DNA of 7,407 nt from Peptococcaceae bacterium (GTDB lineage: Bacteria > Bacillota > Peptococcia > Peptococcales > Peptococcaceae): assembly GCA_017383785.1 (NCBI GenBank), contig JAFNVD010000018.1, forward strand, positions 1-7,407. Reading direction: 5' to 3'. Below, one piece after another: positions 5,357 to 7,407 of the stretch. The first letter of the stretch is position 1, and every line of letters starts with the position of its first letter. Below the pieces are notes generated by a model. The model ran no database searches and was not told the DNA's origin. It saw only the letters and a program-made list of their open reading frames with translations. The translations under genes and the position numbers were made by a program.

Positions 5357-6910
5357 TTAAGATAATTTTGTTGTCCATTTTTCACAGTTCCATACATCTG
5401 TAACGATATCCTGATAAAACTCAGGTTCATGGCAGATTAACAGAATGGTACCTTTATATTCTTTCAGCGCACGTTTCAATTCGTCTTTGGCATCAACATC
5501 CAAATGGTTTGTCGGTTCGTCCAGTGCCAGTACATTGGTTTCACGATTAAGCAGTTTGCACAGACGTACTTTCGCTTTTTCGCCACCACTCAGCACCTGA
5601 ATTTTACTTTCAATATGTTTTGTAGTCAAACCGCATTTGGCCAATGCAGCACGCACTTCCTGCTGTGTGTAGTGCGGGAATTCATCCCATACTTCCTGCA
5701 GGCAGGTTTTATCTGTAGGTTTGGTTTCCTGCTCGAAATAACCGATTGCAAGATTCTGACCGCGCATGACATCACCCTCTAACGCTTGCAGTTCACCCAA
5801 TAAGCTACGCAGCAATGTAGTTTTCCCAATACCGTTGGCACCAACCAATGCAATTTTCTGGCCACGTTCCAGCAATAAATCCAGCGGTTTTGATAATGGT
5901 TTATCATAACCGATTACCAAGCCTTTTGTTTCGAAGATTAATTTACTGGTAGTACGACCCATCTGGAAGTTAAATTCTGGTTTTGGTTTTTCCTGTGCCA
6001 GTTCAATAATCTCCATTTTATCCAGTTTCTTTTGACGAGACATAGCCATATTACGAGTCGCAACACGTGCTTTGTTACGAGCAACGAAATCCTGTAAATC
6101 AGCAATTTCCTGCTGCTGTGCACGATATGCTGCTTCCTGCTGCTGTTTTTTCACTTCATAAATACGACGGAAGTTATCATAGTCCCCAACATAACGATCC
6201 AGTTTCTGATTTTCCATATGGTAAATCAGATTGATAACACTGTTCAGGAACGGAATATCATGAGAAATCAGCAAGAACGCATTTTCATATTCCTGCAGAT
6301 AACGTTTCAGCCAGTTGATATGAGATTCATCCAAATAGTTTGTCGGCTCGTCCAGCAATAAAATATCCGGTTTTTCTAAAAGCAATTTCGCCAACAGAAT
6401 TTTGGTACGCTGCCCACCACTTAAATCCTCAACGTCTCGATCTAAACCAATATCGTTCAGCCCTAAATGATGTGCTACCTCTTCAATTTTGCTGTCGATA
6501 ACATAGAAATCCTGTGTGTCCAGAATCTCCTGCAAATCACCAACTTCGTTCATCAATTCGTCCAGCGCATCGCCTTCCAACTCACCCATTTGCATATAGC
6601 TGTCATTGATTTGCTGCTCAATATCATATAAATACTGGAATGCACTTTGCAATACGTCACGAATGGTCATACCCTTTTCCAGCACTGCATGCTGGTCCAG
6701 ATAACCAACACGTACACGCTTAGACCATTCAATATTACCGGCATCCGGCATCAATTTACCTGTAATAATATTAATAAACGTAGATTTCCCTTCACCATTG
6801 GCACCAACTAAACCAATGTGCTCACCTTTCAGTAAACGGAACGATACATCATCAAAAATTGCTCTGTCACCAAAACCGTGACTTAAATGTTCAACAGTTA
6901 AAATACTCAT
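5357..6910 (-). CDS. ABC-F family ATPase, YfmM type
   Basis: A 517-residue soluble protein with two ABC domains and no membrane helices. First cassette: Walker A GANGEGKST (36-44), signature LSGGQ (163-167), Walker B ILLLDEPT (183-190), SHD (216-218). Second cassette: Walker A GANGIGKTT (357-365), signature LSGGE (440-444), Walker B VLALDEPTNHLD (460-471), and CHE (493-495) where SHE or SHD is usual. The linker (about 245-315) is charged and probably a helical hairpin with KQQQEAAYRAQQQEIADL and the RQKKLDKME motif; in ABC-F proteins this region reaches the ribosomal P/E sites. Such proteins relieve stalled ribosomes or protect them from antibiotics. The start MSILTVEHLSHGFGDRAIF and the length match B. 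subtilis YfmM as I remember it, so a housekeeping translation factor is more likely than a resistance determinant; its short linker also argues for that. Start: ATG at 6910 with AAAGGAG (6918-6924) seven bases upstream. It is transcribed alone, between its own promoter and terminator. Confidence 0.95.
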   Translation of the reverse strand: MSILTVEHLSHGFGDRAIFDDVSFRLLKGEHIGLVGANGEGKSTFINIITGKLMPDAGNIEWSKRVRVGYLDQHAVLEKGMTIRDVLQSAFQYLYDIEQQINDSYMQMGELEGDALDELMNEVGDLQEILDTQDFYVIDSKIEEVAHHLGLNDIGLDRDVEDLSGGQRTKILLAKLLLEKPDILLLDEPTNYLDESHINWLKRYLQEYENAFLLISHDIPFLNSVINLIYHMENQKLDRYVGDYDNFRRIYEVKKQQQEAAYRAQQQEIADLQDFVARNKARVATRNMAMSRQKKLDKMEIIELAQEKPKPEFNFQMGRTTSKLIFETKGLVIGYDKPLSKPLDLLLERGQKIALVGANGIGKTTLLRSLLGELQALEGDVMRGQNLAIGYFEQETKPTDKTCLQEVWDEFPHYTQQEVRAALAKCGLTTKHIESKIQVLSGGEKAKVRLCKLLNRETNVLALDEPTNHLDVDAKDELKRALKEYKGTILLICHEPEFYQDIVTDVWNCEKWTTKLS

Positions 6911-6917
6911 GGATAAA

Positions 6918-6976
6918 CTCCTTTATTGTGATAATAACGATAGTATTATTGTACAGAAAATACGAAAAACACACAA
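6918..6976 (-). promoter_or_regulatory. Promoter and ribosome binding site of the ABC-F gene
   Basis: On the minus strand TTGTGT (6976-6971), a 17-base spacer and TACAAT (6953-6948) fit a sigma-A promoter with an imperfect -35. Transcription would start near 6941. AAAGGAG (6924-6918) is seven bases before the start codon. An AT-rich tract of alternating TATTATC-like sequence lies in the leader; I see no ABC-F-style leader peptide. Confidence 0.5.
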
Positions 6977-7056
6977 GCCAATAAAACAGATTTGTTCATA
7001 TATTTTCGTTTTAGATATTATTTTTCAGATGATATTTGTTAAACGTTATTTTAAAC

Positions 7057-7090
7057 AAAAGAAAAACACACCTGATTGACAAGTGTGTTT
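7057..7090 (-). terminator. Terminator of the rRNA-tRNA operon
   Basis: On the minus strand AAACACACTT (7090-7081) pairs with AGGTGTGTTT (7073-7064), ten pairs including one G-U, with a 7-base loop, followed by TTC then TTTTG. It begins three bases beyond the 3' end of tRNA-Tyr. Confidence 0.85.
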
Positions 7091-7093
7091 GTA

Positions 7094-7175
7094 TGGAGGG
7101 AGAAGGATTCGAACCTTCGAAGGCAGAGCCAACGGATTTACAGTCCGTCCCCTTTGGCCGCTCGGGAACCCCTCC
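7094..7175 (-). tRNA. tRNA-Tyr (anticodon GUA)
   Basis: Acceptor GGAGGGG pairs with TCCCTCC (one G-U), the anticodon loop is CTGTAAA with GTA at 7139-7141, and the T arm is GAAGG-TTCGAAT-CCTTC. The variable arm is long, as is typical of bacterial tRNA-Tyr. The discriminator is A and the next bases are TAC, so CCA is not encoded and must be added by the nucleotidyltransferase. It is the last gene of the rRNA operon. Confidence 0.95.
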
Positions 7176-7186
7176 AAATAAAAAAA

Positions 7187-7262
7187 TGGCTCCCCAAACT
7201 GGACTCGAACCAGTGACATCATGATTAACAGTCATGCGCTCTACCGACTGAGCTATTGAGGA
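7187..7262 (-). tRNA. tRNA-Asn (anticodon GUU)
   Basis: A 76-nucleotide tRNA with acceptor TCCTCAA pairing with TTGGGGA (one U-G pair at the fourth position). The D arm is GCTCAGTCGGTAGAGC, the anticodon loop is CTGTTAA with anticodon GTT, and the T arm is ACTGG-TTCGAGT-CCAGT. The discriminator is G and CCA is encoded at 7187-7189. It lies five bases from 5S rRNA and eleven bases from tRNA-Tyr. Confidence 0.96.
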
Positions 7263-7267
7263 GCATA

Positions 7268-7384
<117 letters not shown>

Positions 7385-7407
7385 TCTTTTTCTCTATTTA
7401 TCTTTCA

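Noticed and set aside
5357..6910. Antibiotic-resistance ABC-F determinant
   Set aside because: Its sequence pattern and short linker fit the housekeeping YfmM type, and it lies beside an rRNA operon and sporulation genes with no mobile context.
7011..7235. Frames across both strands of the tRNA genes, with sequences such as GVPERPKGTDCKSVGSAF and MAPQTGLEPVTS
   Set aside because: These are the familiar false translations of tRNA genes; both tRNAs fold completely.

Overview
The window comes from a low-GC Firmicute of an endospore-forming lineage (Clostridia or Negativicutes type; the sequence alone does not settle the genus). The signs are the sporulation genes yabP and yabQ beside divIC and a YabR-type S1 gene, strong Shine-Dalgarno sequences, T-tailed hairpin terminators, and a Firmicutes-like 5S rRNA. 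Almost everything lies on the minus strand, so the genes read from right to left.

Right end (7057-7407): the distal end of an rRNA operon, 5S rRNA, tRNA-Asn(GUU), tRNA-Tyr(GUA), then a terminator. Next (5301-6976) is a single-gene unit for a 517-residue ABC-F protein of the YfmM type, with its own promoter, a strong ribosome binding site and a perfect 16-bp terminator stem.

Core (1643-5219): yabP and yabQ (overlapping as ATGA), divIC (behind its own probable promoter), a YabR-type S1 protein gene, a terminator-like hairpin, a Ppx/GppA phosphatase gene, and an unnamed 333-residue protein whose two repeated beta-rich segments resemble the SPOCS/DUF3794 fold of spore-coat and cortex proteins. 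yabP and yabQ serve spore cortex formation, divIC septum formation, the S1 protein RNA binding, and Ppx polyphosphate or (p)ppGpp turnover. The last protein is the least characterised member and the best candidate for new biology here; a sigma-E-like promoter may precede it.

Left part (1-1690) looks like accessory sequence. It holds the C-terminal end of an unidentified plus-strand gene with a perfect terminator, three tandem 35-36-bp repeats that may be a relic transposon end, and a class-C-beta-lactamase-like serine hydrolase gene broken by one in-frame TGA where the family usually has Trp. A 46-bp imperfect dyad with a GGGCGCCC centre sits just upstream of that gene.

I see no wholly new multi-gene defence or mobile system. 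The points most worth a second look are the SPOCS-like protein at the end of the sporulation cluster, the single-nonsense hydrolase, the tandem repeats and the dyad.
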